The position numbers and the translations under genes are program-made. DNA of 64,000 nt from Streptomyces zinciresistens K42 (GTDB taxonomy: Bacteria > Actinomycetota > Actinomycetes > Streptomycetales > Streptomycetaceae): positions 93,194-157,193 of the forward strand of contig NZ_AGBF01000002.1 of the NCBI RefSeq assembly GCF_000225525.1, written 5' to 3'. The notes below the pieces were generated by a model. That model was not told where the DNA came from and did not search any database. It was given only the letters and a program-made list of their open reading frames with translations. This document shows, one piece after another, positions 55,516 to 64,000 of this stretch (within the stretch, counting starts at the first letter, position 1; every line of letters starts with the position of its first letter).

Positions 55516-56571
55516 GTGCAGGAACTCCACGACGCCCCCCTGGCCCCCCTCACCACCTTCCGCCTGGGCGGCCCCGCCACCCGCCTCGTGACGGCCACCA
55601 CCGACGCCGAGGTGATCGAAGCCGTACGCGAGGCCGACGCCACGGACACCCCGCTGCTCCTCATCGGCGGCGGCTCCAACCTCGTCATCGGCGACAAGGG
55701 CTTCGAGGGCACCGCACTGGTCATCGCCACCAAGGGCGTAGAACTGGACGGCACCACCCTCGAACTGGCGGCCGGCGAGGTATGGACCGACGCCGTCGCC
55801 CGCACAGTGGAAGCCGGGCTGGCCGGCATCGAGTGCCTGGCCGGCATCCCCGGCTCCGCGGGCGCCACCCCGATCCAGAACGTCGGCGCGTACGGTCAGG
55901 AGGTCTCCTCCACGATCACCGAGGTGATCGCCTACGACCGGGGCTCGGGCGAGACGGTCGTCATCCCCAACGCCGACTGCGCCTTCTCCTACCGCCACAG
56001 CCGCTTCAAGTCCGACCCCGACCGCTACGTCGTCCTGCGCGTCCGCTTCCGGCTGGAGGACGCCGACGGCCTCTCCGCGCCGATCCGCTACGCGGAGACG
56101 GCACGTGTCCTGGGCGTCGAGGCAGGCGAGCGCGTACCGCTGACCGCCGCCCGCGAGACGGTGCTCAGGCTGCGTGCGGGCAAGGGCATGGTCCTCGACC
56201 CCGAGGACCACGACACCTGGTCGGCCGGCTCGTTCTTCACCAACCCGATCCTCACGGCGGAGCAGTTCGCCGCGTTCCGCGCGCGCGTGGAGGAGCGCCT
56301 CGGCAAGGGCGTCGAACCGCCGGCGTACCCGGCGGGGGAGGGGCACACCAAGACCTCCGCGGCCTGGCTCATCGACAAGGCGGGCTTCACCAAGGGATAC
56401 GGCACCGGCCCCGCCCGCATCTCGACGAAGCACACCCTCGCCCTCACCAACCGCGGTGCGGCGACCACCGAGGACCTCCTCGCGCTGGCCCGCGAGGTGG
56501 TCGAGGGCGTCCACGCGGCCTTCGGCATCACACTGGTCAACGAGCCGGTGACGGTAGGCGTAAGCCTGTAG
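55516..56571 (+). CDS. murB: UDP-N-acetylmuramate dehydrogenase
   Basis: A 351-aa FAD enzyme that reduces UDP-GlcNAc-enolpyruvate to UDP-MurNAc in peptidoglycan synthesis. FAD-binding segments PLLLIGGGSNLVIGDKGFEG and GIECLAGIPGSAGATPIQNV-GAYGQE are clear; the catalytic region includes FSYRHSRFKSDPDRYVVL and WSAGSFFTNPILT. The C-terminal domain has SAAWLIDKAGFTKGYG. GTG 55516 lies only 7 nt after a -10-like TACTCT and has no SD, which points to a leaderless transcript. It is convergent with add. Confidence 0.95.
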   Translation: MQELHDAPLAPLTTFRLGGPATRLVTATTDAEVIEAVREADATDTPLLLIGGGSNLVIGDKGFEGTALVIATKGVELDGTTLELAAGEVWTDAVARTVEAGLAGIECLAGIPGSAGATPIQNVGAYGQEVSSTITEVIAYDRGSGETVVIPNADCAFSYRHSRFKSDPDRYVVLRVRFRLEDADGLSAPIRYAETARVLGVEAGERVPLTAARETVLRLRAGKGMVLDPEDHDTWSAGSFFTNPILTAEQFAAFRARVEERLGKGVEPPAYPAGEGHTKTSAAWLIDKAGFTKGYGTGPARISTKHTLALTNRGAATTEDLLALAREVVEGVHAAFGITLVNEPVTVGVSL

Positions 56572-56595
56572 CCGCGAAAAGCACTGAGACCCCTC

Positions 56596-56631
56596 ACCAC
56601 TCAGACCACGCGGACCACTCAGCCCACGCGG
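56596..56631 (+). repeat. Two tandem 18-bp repeats after murB
   Basis: ACCACTCAGACCACGCGG followed directly by ACCACTCAGCCCACGCGG, one mismatch, in the 89-bp gap between the convergent murB and add genes. Confidence 0.8.
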
Positions 56632-56660
56632 ACCCCGCAACCAGTCGACCTCTCACCCCC

Positions 56661-57692
56661 TCAGCCGGTCAGCCAGTCGTCCACGCCGGCCAGCAGCTTC
56701 CCCTTGGTCCCCTCGGGAGCGGCGGACGCACGGATCGACTGCCGGGCCAGCTCCGCCAGCTCCTGATCGCTGAACCCGTGGTGCCGGCGCGCGATGTCGT
56801 ACTGCGCCGCCAGCCGCGCCCCGAAGAGGAGGGGGTCGTCGGCGCCCAGCGCCATCGGGACACCGGCCTCGAACAGGGTTCGCAGCGGCACGTCCTCGGG
56901 CTTCTCGTACACCCCCAGGGCGACGTTCGACGCGGGACACACCTCGCAGGTCACGCCCCGGTCCGCGAGCCGCTTCAGCAGCCGCGGGTCCTCCGCGGCA
57001 CGCACCCCGTGGCCGATCCGGTGCGCGTCCAGGTCGTCCAGACAGTCCCGCACCGAGGACGGCCCCGTCAGCTCACCCCCGTGCGGCGCCGACAGCAGGC
57101 CCCCCTCGCGCGCGATGGCGAACGCGCGGTCGAAATCCCGTGCCATGCCCCGGCGTTCGTCGTTGGACAGCCCGAAGCCGACCACGCCCCGATCGGCGTA
57201 GCGGACCGCCAGACGCGCCAGGGTCCGCGCGTCCAGGGGGTGCTTCATCCGGTTCGCGGCGACCAGCACCCGCATCCCGAGTCCGGTCTCCCGCGACGTC
57301 GTCTCCACCGCGTCCAGGATGATCTCCAGCGCCGGGATCAGACCGCCCAGCCGGGGCGCGTACGACGTCGGGTCGACCTGGATCTCCAGCCAGCCCGAGC
57401 CGTCGCTGATGTCCTCCTCCGCGGCCTCCCTGACCAGCCGCCGGATGTCCTCCGGCTGCCGCAGGCACGAGCGCGCCGCGTCGTACAGGCGCTGGAAGCG
57501 GAACCAGCCCCGCTCGTCGGTCGCCCGCAGCCTCGGCGGCTCACCGCTGGTCAGGGCCTCGGTCAGGGCGTCGGGCAGACGCACCCCGTACTTGTCGGCC
57601 AGTTCCAGCACGGTCGCCGGCCGCATCGACCCGGTGAAGTGCAGGTGCAGATGGGCTTTCGGCAGCTCAGAGACATCACGTACACGCTCCAT
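56661..57692 (-). CDS. add: Adenosine deaminase
   Basis: A 343-aa zinc-dependent purine deaminase converting adenosine to inosine (salvage). The metal motif is LPKAHLHLHFTGSMRPATVL (HxH). Further ligands and the catalytic region: LLSAPHGGELTGPSSV (His-Gly-Gly-Glu), AHRIGHGVRAAED, CPASNVALG and VPMALGADDPLLFGARL (Asp-Asp). HLHFTGS is a variant of the commoner HLHLEGS, and ADDPLLFG fits the actinobacterial branch. ATG 57692 is the methionine before VRDVSELPKAHLHLH. Confidence 0.92.
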   Translation of the reverse strand: MERVRDVSELPKAHLHLHFTGSMRPATVLELADKYGVRLPDALTEALTSGEPPRLRATDERGWFRFQRLYDAARSCLRQPEDIRRLVREAAEEDISDGSGWLEIQVDPTSYAPRLGGLIPALEIILDAVETTSRETGLGMRVLVAANRMKHPLDARTLARLAVRYADRGVVGFGLSNDERRGMARDFDRAFAIAREGGLLSAPHGGELTGPSSVRDCLDDLDAHRIGHGVRAAEDPRLLKRLADRGVTCEVCPASNVALGVYEKPEDVPLRTLFEAGVPMALGADDPLLFGARLAAQYDIARRHHGFSDQELAELARQSIRASAAPEGTKGKLLAGVDDWLTG

Positions 57693-57765
57693 CCCAGGAT
57701 CCTGCCGCACGGGCCCGGCGTCCCGGTAGCCGTTTCGCCTTTCGTGGTCTTGCTCGCACGAAGAA

Positions 57766-57798
57766 GCGGGCCGCCTCCCCGGAAGGGAGACGGCCCGC
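57766..57798 (-). terminator. Terminator after aspC
   Basis: GCGGGCCGCCTCCC, 5-nt loop, GGGAGACGGCCCGC: a 14-bp stem with one mismatch, 27 nt beyond the aspC stop on the minus strand. Confidence 0.75.
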
Positions 57799-57824
57799 AC
57801 CCGCGCGTGCAGCGGCTCAGGACG

Positions 57825-59051
57825 TCAGTCCCGCGCCTCCGCCAGCAGCTTCTGGATCCGGCTGACGCCCTCGACGAGGTCCTCGTCACCGAGCGCGTAC
57901 GACAGCCGCAGGTAGCCCGGCGTGCCGAACGCCTCACCCGGGACGACCGCGACCTCGGCCTCCTCCAGGATCAGTTCGGCCAGCTCCACGCTGCTCTGCG
58001 GGCGCCTGCCGCGGATCTCCTTGCCGAGCAGGGCCTTCACCGACGGGTAGGCGTAGAAGGCGCCCTCGGGCTCGGGGCAGAGCACGCCGTCGATCTCGTT
58101 GAGCATGCGCACGATCGTCCTGCGGCGGCGGTCGAACGCCTCGCCCATCTTCGCGACGGCGTCCAGGTCGCCGGAGACGGCGGCGAGGGCGGCCACCTGC
58201 GCCACGTTGGACACGTTGGACGTCGCGTGCGACTGGAGGTTGGTCGCGGCCTTCACCACGTCCTTCGGGCCGATGACCCAGCCGACCCGCCAGCCCGTCA
58301 TGGCGTACGTCTTGGCGACGCCGTTGACCACGACGCACTTGTCGCGCAGCTCGGGGAACAGGCCCGGCAGGGAGACCGCGGCGGCCTCGCCGTAGACCAG
58401 GTGCTCGTAGATCTCGTCCGTCAGCACCCACAGCCCGTGCTCCAGGGCCCAGCGGCCGATCGCCTCGGTCTCGGCCTCGCTGTAGACGGCGCCGGTGGGG
58501 TTGGAGGGCGACACGAAGAGGACGACCTTCGTCCGCTCCGTGCGGGCGGCCTCCAACTGCTCGACGGAGACCCGGTAGCCGGTCGTCTCGTCGGCGACGA
58601 CCTCCACCGGCACACCGCCGGCGAGGCGGATCGACTCCGGGTAGGTGGTCCAGTAGGGGGCCGGGACGATGACCTCGTCGCCCGGATCGAGGATCGCGGC
58701 GAAGGCCTCGTAGATCGCCTGCTTGCCGCCGTTGGTGACGAGGATCTGCGAGACGTCGGGCTCGTAGCCCGAGTCGCGCAGCGTCTTCGCGGCGATCGCG
58801 GCCTTCAGCTCGGGAAGACCACCGGCGGGCGTGTAGCGGTGGTACTTGGGGTTCTTGCAGGCCTCGATCGCGGCCTCGACGATGTAGTCCGGGGTCGGGA
58901 AGTCGGGCTCACCGGCGCCGAAGCCGATCACCGGACGCCCGGCGGCCTTGAGGGCCTTGGCCTTGGCGTCCACGGCGAGGGTGGCGGACTCGGAGATCGC
59001 GCCGACTCGGGCGGAGACCCGGCGCTCGGTCGGAGGGGTTGCAGCGCTCAT
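57825..59051 (-). CDS. aspC: Aspartate aminotransferase (class I PLP enzyme)
   Basis: A 408-aa pyridoxal-phosphate transaminase, class I/Ib subgroup, interconverting aspartate and oxaloacetate. Typical segments: [76 protein letters not shown], and the PLP-binding Lys in [19 protein letters not shown]. The C-terminal Arg that binds the substrate carboxylate is in [15 protein letters not shown] 59051; ATG 59060 is in frame upstream. It is divergent from tRNA-Trp/secE. Confidence 0.94.
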   Translation of the reverse strand: MSAATPPTERRVSARVGAISESATLAVDAKAKALKAAGRPVIGFGAGEPDFPTPDYIVEAAIEACKNPKYHRYTPAGGLPELKAAIAAKTLRDSGYEPDVSQILVTNGGKQAIYEAFAAILDPGDEVIVPAPYWTTYPESIRLAGGVPVEVVADETTGYRVSVEQLEAARTERTKVVLFVSPSNPTGAVYSEAETEAIGRWALEHGLWVLTDEIYEHLVYGEAAAVSLPGLFPELRDKCVVVNGVAKTYAMTGWRVGWVIGPKDVVKAATNLQSHATSNVSNVAQVAALAAVSGDLDAVAKMGEAFDRRRRTIVRMLNEIDGVLCPEPEGAFYAYPSVKALLGKEIRGRRPQSSVELAELILEEAEVAVVPGEAFGTPGYLRLSYALGDEDLVEGVSRIQKLLAEARD

Positions 59052-59218
59052 GGCACCCATCGTTTCAGACAGGAAACGCGCCCGGCACACGGGTTTCACG
59101 GACTGAACATCCCTGAACACCCGTCCGGATCCGGGCCTCGGCCAGGGCGATCTTGCGCCACCCGCCCACCGCGCACCGGCGATCTCCCGCCACCCGAGCC
59201 CCCATCGGCCGCTTTCTG

Positions 59219-59248
59219 TTCGACGGGCGGCCCCGGACCACGTACACT
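59219..59248 (+). promoter_or_regulatory. Candidate promoter for tRNA-Trp/secE/nusG
   Basis: TTCGAC, 18-nt spacer, TACACT. It lies 85 nt before the tRNA-Trp gene; a second possible -10 (TACGTT) is closer, near 59316. Confidence 0.4.
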
Positions 59249-59333
59249 CACACCTCGTTGGCCTTCGGCAGCCCGCCGACGGACGGTGCACACCGAGCAC
59301 TCGTCCGGATGCGGTACGTTGGGGGACACACAA

Positions 59334-59406
59334 AGGGTCGTAGCTCAATTGGTAGAGCACTGGTCTCCAAAACCAGCGGTTGGGGGTTCAAGTCCCTCCG
59401 GCCCTG
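59334..59406 (+). tRNA. tRNA-Trp (anticodon CCA)
   Basis: Acceptor AGGGTCG pairs with CGGCCCT, the anticodon stem-loop is CTGGT-CTCCAAA-ACCAG, T arm GGGGG-TTCAAGT-CCCTC, discriminator G as expected for Trp. 73 nt. It immediately precedes secE, the usual actinobacterial arrangement. Confidence 0.96.
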
Positions 59407-59512
59407 CTAGACACTCCCTTCGCCAGGAGTGCGTTTGTACGTACAGCAATGCATCGCCGTGCGGCTCAGACCGGGCGCGGCACGGCCACGACCCGGAATC
59501 AGGTGAGGACGA

Positions 59513-59794
59513 GTGACGGACGCCGTGGGCTCCATCGACATGCCTGATGCCCAGGACGAGGCTCCGGAGAAGAAGACGCGCAAGGGTGGCAAGCGCGGCA
59601 AGAAGGGCCCGCTGAAGCGGCTCGCGCTGTTCTACCGCCAGATCGTCGCGGAACTCCGGAAGGTCGTCTGGCCGACACGCAACCAGCTGACGACGTACAC
59701 CACTGTGGTGATCATTTTCGTCGTCATCATGATCGGCCTGGTGACCGTGATTGACTATGGGCTTGACAAGGTCGCCAAGTACGTCTTCGGCTGA
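59513..59794 (+). CDS. secE: Preprotein translocase subunit SecE
   Basis: A 93-aa membrane component of the SecYEG channel. An N-terminal Lys-rich extension ([18 protein letters not shown]) precedes the amphipathic helix [20 protein letters not shown], the hallmark of SecE, and one transmembrane segment ([20 protein letters not shown]). GTG 59513 follows TGAGGA. It is co-directional with nusG 80 bp downstream. Confidence 0.96.
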   Translation: MTDAVGSIDMPDAQDEAPEKKTRKGGKRGKKGPLKRLALFYRQIVAELRKVVWPTRNQLTTYTTVVIIFVVIMIGLVTVIDYGLDKVAKYVFG

Positions 59795-59801
59795 GCCAAG
59801 A

Positions 59802-59836
59802 GCGAAGGGCGCCGTGTCAACGGGCGCCCCTTTCGC
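59802..59836 (+). terminator. Weak hairpin between secE and nusG
   Basis: GCGAAGGGCGCC and GGCGCCCCTTTCGC pair with a small bulge around a 9-nt loop. It could reduce read-through or only protect mRNA ends, since secE and nusG are normally co-transcribed. Confidence 0.5.
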
Positions 59837-59874
59837 ATGTTCCACCCCTATGTATCCAGGAAGAAGCAGCCACC

Positions 59875-60711
59875 GTGTCTGACCAGAACCTGAACGACAC
59901 CGTCGGGCCGGACGAGTCCGTGGAAGACGAGCTCGACATCGTCGAGGGCGCGGACGAGGACCTGGACGAGGTCGAGGCTGCCGACGCCGAGGCGGGGGAG
60001 CCGGCCGAGGAGGCCGCGCTGCGGGTGGAGGACGCGGAAGACGCCGAGGAGACCGAGGACGCCGAAGAAGCGGCCGTCGAGGAGGCCGAGCCGGTCGACC
60101 CCGTCGCCGCCCTGCGCGAGGAACTGCGCACGCTGCCCGGCGAGTGGTACGTCATCCACACCTACGCCGGCTACGAGAACCGCGTGAAGACCAACCTGGA
60201 GCAGCGCGCCGTCTCGCTGAACGTCGAGGACTACATCTTCCAGGCCGAGGTGCCGCAGGAAGAGGTCGTCCAGATCAAGAACGGCGACCGCAAGACCATC
60301 CGGCAGAACAAGCTCCCGGGTTACGTCCTGGTCCGCATGGACCTGACGAACGAGTCCTGGGGCGTCGTCCGCAACACCCCGGGCGTCACCGGCTTCGTGG
60401 GCAACGCCTACGACCCGTACCCGCTGACCCTGGACGAGATCGTCAAGATGCTCGCCCCGGAGGCCGAGGAGAAGGCCGCCCGCGAGGCAGCCGAGGCCGA
60501 GGGCAAGCCGGCGCCGCAGCGCAAGGTCGAGGTCCAGGTGCTGGACTTCGAGGTCGGCGACTCGGTCACCGTCACCGACGGCCCGTTCGCCACGCTCCAG
60601 GCCACGATCAACGAGATCAACGCCGACTCCAAGAAGGTCAAGGGCCTGGTGGAGATCTTCGGCCGCGAGACCCCGGTCGAGCTGAGCTTCGACCAGATCC
60701 AGAAGAACTAG
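59875..60711 (+). CDS. nusG: Transcription termination/antitermination factor NusG
   Basis: A 278-aa NusG, longer than the usual 180 aa because of an acidic Glu/Asp/Ala-rich N-terminal extension of about 80 residues, common in Streptomyces. The NGN domain begins [20 protein letters not shown] and includes [20 protein letters not shown] and [10 protein letters not shown]. The C-terminal KOW domain is [20 protein letters not shown] then [20 protein letters not shown]. It binds RNA polymerase and Rho. GTG 59875; no competing ATG. Confidence 0.96.
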   Translation: MSDQNLNDTVGPDESVEDELDIVEGADEDLDEVEAADAEAGEPAEEAALRVEDAEDAEETEDAEEAAVEEAEPVDPVAALREELRTLPGEWYVIHTYAGYENRVKTNLEQRAVSLNVEDYIFQAEVPQEEVVQIKNGDRKTIRQNKLPGYVLVRMDLTNESWGVVRNTPGVTGFVGNAYDPYPLTLDEIVKMLAPEAEEKAAREAAEAEGKPAPQRKVEVQVLDFEVGDSVTVTDGPFATLQATINEINADSKKVKGLVEIFGRETPVELSFDQIQKN

Positions 60712-60731
60712 CGTCTTCAGGAACGAGCTTC

Positions 60732-60780
60732 CGAGCAGGTCAGACGAGCTGTCACAGCTTGTCTGACCTGCTCGGTTTTT
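60732..60780 (+). terminator. Canonical intrinsic terminator between nusG and rplK
   Basis: CGAGCAGGTCAGAC and its exact complement flank an inner AGCT/AGCT stem, giving nearly 19 paired bases, followed by GGTTTTT. It is one of the few hairpins in this window with a true U-tract. It separates secE-nusG from the ribosomal genes. Confidence 0.9.
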
Positions 60781-60877
60781 GGCCGCGCATCCATACCCGT
60801 TATCGTTGTGCGGTATGCCTGCGTCCGGTGGAGCCATCCGGGCGCGGGTAGGACCCGAAGAGAGGAACCGGAGAGCA

Positions 60878-61312
60878 ATGCCTCCCAAGAAGAAGAAGGT
60901 CACGGGGCTCATCAAGCTCCAGATCCAGGCCGGTGCCGCGAACCCGGCTCCGCCGGTCGGCCCCGCGCTGGGTCAGCACGGCGTCAACATCATGGAGTTC
61001 TGCAAGGCCTACAACGCCGCGACCGAGTCGCAGCGCGGCTGGGTCATCCCGGTGGAGATCACGGTCTACGAGGACCGCTCCTTCACCTTCATCACCAAGA
61101 CGCCGCCGGCCGCCAAGATGATCCTCAAGGCCGCGGGCATCGAGAAGGGCTCCGGCGAGCCGCACAAGACCAAGGTCGCCAAGATCACCCAGGCGCAGGT
61201 CCGCGAGATCGCCCAGACCAAGCTGCCCGACCTCAACGCCAACGACCTGGACGCCGCCGCGAAGATCATCGCCGGCACCGCGCGTTCCATGGGCGTCACG
61301 GTCGAGGGCTGA
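60878..61312 (+). CDS. rplK: 50S ribosomal protein L11
   Basis: A 144-aa ribosomal protein of the GTPase-associated centre. [19 protein letters not shown], the Pro-rich [21 protein letters not shown] thiostrepton-binding loop, and [19 protein letters not shown] are all present. ATG 60878 has GAGAG 3-4 nt upstream and GAGGAA 11 nt farther. The preceding terminator means rplK needs its own promoter within 60781-60870. Confidence 0.97.
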   Translation: MPPKKKKVTGLIKLQIQAGAANPAPPVGPALGQHGVNIMEFCKAYNAATESQRGWVIPVEITVYEDRSFTFITKTPPAAKMILKAAGIEKGSGEPHKTKVAKITQAQVREIAQTKLPDLNANDLDAAAKIIAGTARSMGVTVEG

Positions 61313-61395
61313 CCTCACCCCCCGCACAACCGGCAGATACGTGGGAGGGCCTGCTCGGCCCCGACCACGACTCCTAGAGACACACAGGAGCAGTA

Positions 61396-62121
61396 GTGAG
61401 CAAGCGCAGCAAGACTCTCCGCGCTGCGGACGCCAAGATCGACCGGGAGAAGCTCTACGCCCCGCTCGAGGCCGTCCGTCTCGCCAAGGAGACGTCCACG
61501 ACCAAGTTCGACGGCACCGTCGAGGTCGCCTTCCGTCTGGGTGTCGACCCGCGCAAGGCCGACCAGATGGTCCGTGGCACCGTGAACCTTCCGCACGGCA
61601 CCGGTAAGACCGCCCGGGTCCTGGTCTTCGCGACCGGTGACCGTGCCGAGGCCGCGCGTGCCGCGGGCGCCGACATCGTCGGCGCCGACGAGCTGATCGA
61701 CGAGGTCTCGAAGGGCCGCCTGGACTTCGACTCCGTCGTCGCCACCCCGGACCTCATGGGCAAGGTCGGCCGCCTCGGCCGCGTCCTGGGCCCGCGTGGT
61801 CTGATGCCGAACCCGAAGACCGGCACCGTCACCCCCGACGTGGCCAAGGCCGTCACCGAGATCAAGGGCGGCAAGATCGAGTTCCGCGTCGACAAGCACT
61901 CGAACCTGCACTTCATCATCGGCAAGGCGTCCTTCGACGACGACAAGCTGGTGGAGAACTACGGCGCCGCGCTGGAGGAGATCCTCCGTCTGAAGCCGTC
62001 CGCCGCCAAGGGTCGCTACATCAAGAAGGCCGCCATCGCCACCACGATGGGCCCCGGCGTTCCCGTCGACCCGAACCGCACCCGCAACCTCCTCGTCGAG
62101 GAGGACCCGGCCGCGGTCTGA
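61396..62121 (+). CDS. rplA: 50S ribosomal protein L1
   Basis: A 241-aa ribosomal protein of the L1 stalk. Typical segments: [60 protein letters not shown] and [12 protein letters not shown]1 usually represses its own rplK-rplA message. GTG 61396 follows CACAGGAGCAGTA with AGGAG at 6-nt spacing. It forms an operon with rplK. Confidence 0.97.
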   Translation: MSKRSKTLRAADAKIDREKLYAPLEAVRLAKETSTTKFDGTVEVAFRLGVDPRKADQMVRGTVNLPHGTGKTARVLVFATGDRAEAARAAGADIVGADELIDEVSKGRLDFDSVVATPDLMGKVGRLGRVLGPRGLMPNPKTGTVTPDVAKAVTEIKGGKIEFRVDKHSNLHFIIGKASFDDDKLVENYGAALEEILRLKPSAAKGRYIKKAAIATTMGPGVPVDPNRTRNLLVEEDPAAV

Positions 62122-62144
62122 GCCACCGGCTCACCAGGCTCGAC

Positions 62145-62181
62145 GACGGGCCCCGCACCCCTCACGGGTGCGGGGTCCGTC
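62145..62181 (+). terminator. Terminator after rplA
   Basis: GACGG-G-CCCCGCACCC, 5-nt loop, GGGTGCGGGG-T-CCGTC: 10 bp of perfect stem extended by 5 more after one mismatch, followed by CCCTTTCTC. Confidence 0.85.
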
Positions 62182-62251
62182 CCCTTTCTCCCGTCGTTTC
62201 GCCCGTGCCCTGGGTTAACGTTCACTCACGGGACGGGTGACAGGGGGACGC

Positions 62252-63058
62252 ATGACGAGGACGAGGGCACGCGGGTCCGCGCTCCGGATCGCCCTGCCGG
62301 CCGCGCTGGCCGCCCTGGCCGGCTGCACCGCCACCTCCGGTGCGCCCGCCGAGCCGGACCGCAAGGCCCCCGCCCGCGCGGTGACCGAGGCCCTGCGCGC
62401 CGTCGAGCGCTCCACCGCCCGCGCCGAGTCGGCCCGGGTCGAGTCCACGACCACGGTCGGCTCGACGCTGTCCATGACGTCCGGCGGCGCCCTCGCCTGG
62501 CGGGACGGCCTCACCGGCACCCTGCGGATCCGGTACACGGGCGGCACGACGGCCGAGACGATGCGCGCGCTCGGCGCCACGTCCATGGAGGCCCGCTACC
62601 TTCCCGACGCGTACTACGCCCGCATGGGAGACGCGTTCGCCCGCAGGACCGGCGGCAAACACTGGATCAAGTACGCCTACGACGACCTGGAGCGCCTCGC
62701 CGGCAGCTCCGGAGCCGACCTCGCCGCCCAGATGCGGGGCACCGCCCCGCACACCTCGGTGAAGCGCCTGCTGTCCGCCTCGGACGTCCGCCGGGTCGAC
62801 GTGGAGGCGGTCCGGGGCACGCGGACCACGCACTACTCCGGCACGGTGCCCGGCGCGGGCGCCACCGAGCAGTCCGTCGACATATGGGTCGACGGCCGGA
62901 GCCTGCTGGTGAAGAAGGTCGAGAAGGGCCTCACGGCCACCGGCCGGCTGACCCAGACCGCGTACTACCGCGACTACGGCGTGAAGGTCGTCGCCGCCAG
63001 ACCGCCGGCTGCGGACACCGCGGACCTCAAGGACCTGCTGGAGAAGAAGGGGAGCTGA
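62252..63058 (+). CDS. Lipoprotein of the LppX/LprG-like type
   Basis: A 268-aa exported lipoprotein. The signal peptide ends in a lipobox LAGC ([13 protein letters not shown], Cys about residue 28). The rest resembles actinobacterial LppX/LprAFG half-barrel lipoproteins: a helix [19 protein letters not shown], repeated beta strands, and near the end [17 protein letters not shown] and [15 protein letters not shown]. Its place between rplA and rplJ is conserved in Streptomyces as I recall. ATG 62252 has CAGGGGGA 3-4 nt upstream. The ligand is unknown. It belongs to the same broad class as the 10065 gene. Confidence 0.88.
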   Translation: MTRTRARGSALRIALPAALAALAGCTATSGAPAEPDRKAPARAVTEALRAVERSTARAESARVESTTTVGSTLSMTSGGALAWRDGLTGTLRIRYTGGTTAETMRALGATSMEARYLPDAYYARMGDAFARRTGGKHWIKYAYDDLERLAGSSGADLAAQMRGTAPHTSVKRLLSASDVRRVDVEAVRGTRTTHYSGTVPGAGATEQSVDIWVDGRSLLVKKVEKGLTATGRLTQTAYYRDYGVKVVAARPPAADTADLKDLLEKKGS

Positions 63059-63075
63059 GCCCCGTACGGGCGGAT

Positions 63076-63104
63076 TTGCTCGACGGGACCGCGTCCCGTA
63101 CTCT
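63076..63104 (+). promoter_or_regulatory. rplJL promoter
   Basis: TTGCTC, 17-nt spacer, TACTCT: close to the vegetative consensus with ideal spacing. It is placed just before the L10 leader. Confidence 0.65.
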
Positions 63105-63114
63105 CCTACAGAAG

Positions 63115-63290
63115 CCAAAGACCGCTGGTCGTTGCCGCACGTTCGCAAGAGGGTGCGGTGGCCGAAGGATCCGCTGAAATGCGGACGACCCGCGCAGGTG
63201 AGTGTGGAAGAACTCCCGGAGCAGACGCGTCCAGCGTGTGCGGCCGGTCGAGTCCGCCCCGAGCTCCTGCGCCCGGGGCGTTTCGTTTTC
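63115..63290 (+). ncRNA. Ribosomal protein L10 leader with attenuator hairpin
   Basis: The rplJ leader begins CCAAAGACCGCTGGTCG and contains the structured GGATCCGCTGAAATGCGGAC element, typical of L10(L12)4-binding leaders. It ends in CGCCCCG-N12-CGGGGCG (63255-63280) followed by TTTCGTTTT, an attenuator-type terminator. L10-L12 complex binding is expected to reduce rplJL expression. Assigned by eye and position. Confidence 0.75.
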
Positions 63291-63347
63291 CCCAGTCCTC
63301 CTTCGGGTCCGCGCGGTCCGAATCACCCGGAAGGAGGCCGAGACTCT

Positions 63348-63878
63348 ATGGCGAGGCCCGACAAGGCTGCCGCAGTGGCCGAGTTGACGGAGCAGTTCCG
63401 CAACTCCAGCGCTGCCGTGCTGACCGAGTACCGCGGTCTCACCGTGGCGCAGCTCAAGACGCTGCGTCGTTCGCTCGGTGAGAACGCCCAGTACGCCGTG
63501 GTGAAGAACACGCTGACCAAGATTGCGGCCAACGAGGCCGGGATCTCGACGCTGGACGACCTGTTCAACGGTCCGACGGCTGTCGCCTTCGTCACCGGTG
63601 ATCCGGTGGTGTCGGCGAAGGGTCTGCGCGACTTTGCCAAGGACAACCCGAATCTCGTCATCAAGGGCGGTGTCCTTGACGGCAAGGCGCTGTCCGCCGA
63701 CGAGATCAAGAAGCTTGCGGACCTCGAGTCCCGCGAGGTTCTGCTCGCCAAGCTGGCGGGCGCCATGAAGGGCAAGCAGACGCAGGCTGCTCAGGTCTTC
63801 CAGGCGCTCCCGTCGAAGCTCGTCCGCACCGTGGACGCGCTTCGTGCCAAGCAGGACGAGCAGGGCGGTGCCGAGTAA
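63348..63878 (+). CDS. rplJ: 50S ribosomal protein L10
   Basis: A 176-aa stalk-base protein: [59 protein letters not shown], and the C-terminal helix that binds L7/L12 dimers. ATG 63348 has GGAAGGAGG upstream with about 10-nt spacing. It is co-transcribed with rplL 109 bp downstream and controlled by the L10 leader. Confidence 0.97.
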   Translation: MARPDKAAAVAELTEQFRNSSAAVLTEYRGLTVAQLKTLRRSLGENAQYAVVKNTLTKIAANEAGISTLDDLFNGPTAVAFVTGDPVVSAKGLRDFAKDNPNLVIKGGVLDGKALSADEIKKLADLESREVLLAKLAGAMKGKQTQAAQVFQALPSKLVRTVDALRAKQDEQGGAE

Positions 63879-63987
63879 TTCGGCTCGCATCATGACCGCC
63901 GCCTGAGGCGACGGTCGTAGCGGGCCAACGTACGCCCGCCATACATGTACATCCGGCACCAGCCGAATTAGTGGAAGGAAAGCCATC

Positions 63988-64000
63988 GTGGCTCTCACCC
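63988..64000 (+). CDS. rplL: 50S ribosomal protein L7/L12, first codons only
   Basis: The last 13 bases of the window. GTG 63988 is preceded by GGAAGGAAAG and followed by codons for Ala-Leu-Thr, fitting an actinobacterial L7/L12 start. Identified by position after rplJ; the rest is outside the window. Confidence 0.75.

Noticed and set aside
55782..59516. Single 1244-residue plus-strand protein
   Set aside because: It is an antisense/alternative frame over murB, add and aspC; high G+C keeps such frames open. No domain is recognisable.

Overview
The window is one contiguous piece of a Streptomyces-type actinobacterial chromosome. It has very high G+C, codons ending almost always in G or C, many GTG starts and 4-bp ATGA/GTGA stop-start overlaps. 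The gene order (end of the nuo operon, recQ, polyprenyl synthetase, korAB, a second nuo cluster, htpX, yajQ, tRNA-Tyr, rpmG, two MaoC genes, murB, add, aspC, tRNA-Trp, secE-nusG-rplK-rplA, rplJ-rplL) agrees with what I remember of the S. coelicolor core chromosome. I see no biosynthetic gene cluster, no intact prophage and no CRISPR array.

Layout. 1-6.4 kb: 3' end of nuoN of the main complex I operon, recQ, an M56 membrane protease, fumarylacetoacetase and a HAD phosphatase. 6.5-8.5 kb: a secreted LysM/transglycosylase gene behind a c-di-AMP (ydaO-type) riboswitch, then about 1 kb of G-rich non-coding DNA. 8.5-13.4 kb: a long-chain polyprenyl diphosphate synthase (probably menaquinone side chain), a LolA/RseB-like exported protein and an ABC exporter. 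13.4-22.7 kb: accessory genes (amidase, degenerate P-loop protein, Pro/Gly-rich TPR-like protein, secreted M28 aminopeptidase, VOC protein, RarD permease, HxlR-controlled NAD(P)H oxidoreductase, DUF6082 gene with a TTA codon) and several dense tandem-repeat arrays. 23-41 kb: korAB (2-oxoacid:ferredoxin oxidoreductase), one response regulator with two paralogous sensor kinases, and a ten-gene second complex I cluster (nuoA,B,C,H,I,J,K,L,M,N) with no nuoD, E, F or G. 41-48 kb: htpX, yccF, a decayed IS110 transposase, an APH(6)-like kinase, a cluster of three DnaA-box-like sites, SMI1/KNR4, an APC permease, a GlsB-type membrane protein and yajQ. 48-64 kb: translation and cell-wall core genes with four tRNAs (Tyr, Thr, Met, Trp), a TetR/MFS pair with matching operators, a HadA/HadB-like dehydratase pair, murB, add, aspC, secE, nusG, rplK, rplA, a lipoprotein, and rplJ behind an L10-leader attenuator. 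The window ends 13 bases into rplL.

How the genes may work together. The most suggestive block is 23-41 kb. KorAB makes reduced ferredoxin, the two-component genes lie between it and nuo2, and the nuo2 cluster codes for the membrane arm and the Fe-S subunits NuoB and NuoI but not the NADH-input module. This arrangement could serve a ferredoxin-fed or partner-sharing respiratory complex; that is inference. The 51-64 kb block is the usual actinobacterial tRNA/rpmG/secE/nusG/ribosomal-protein neighbourhood.
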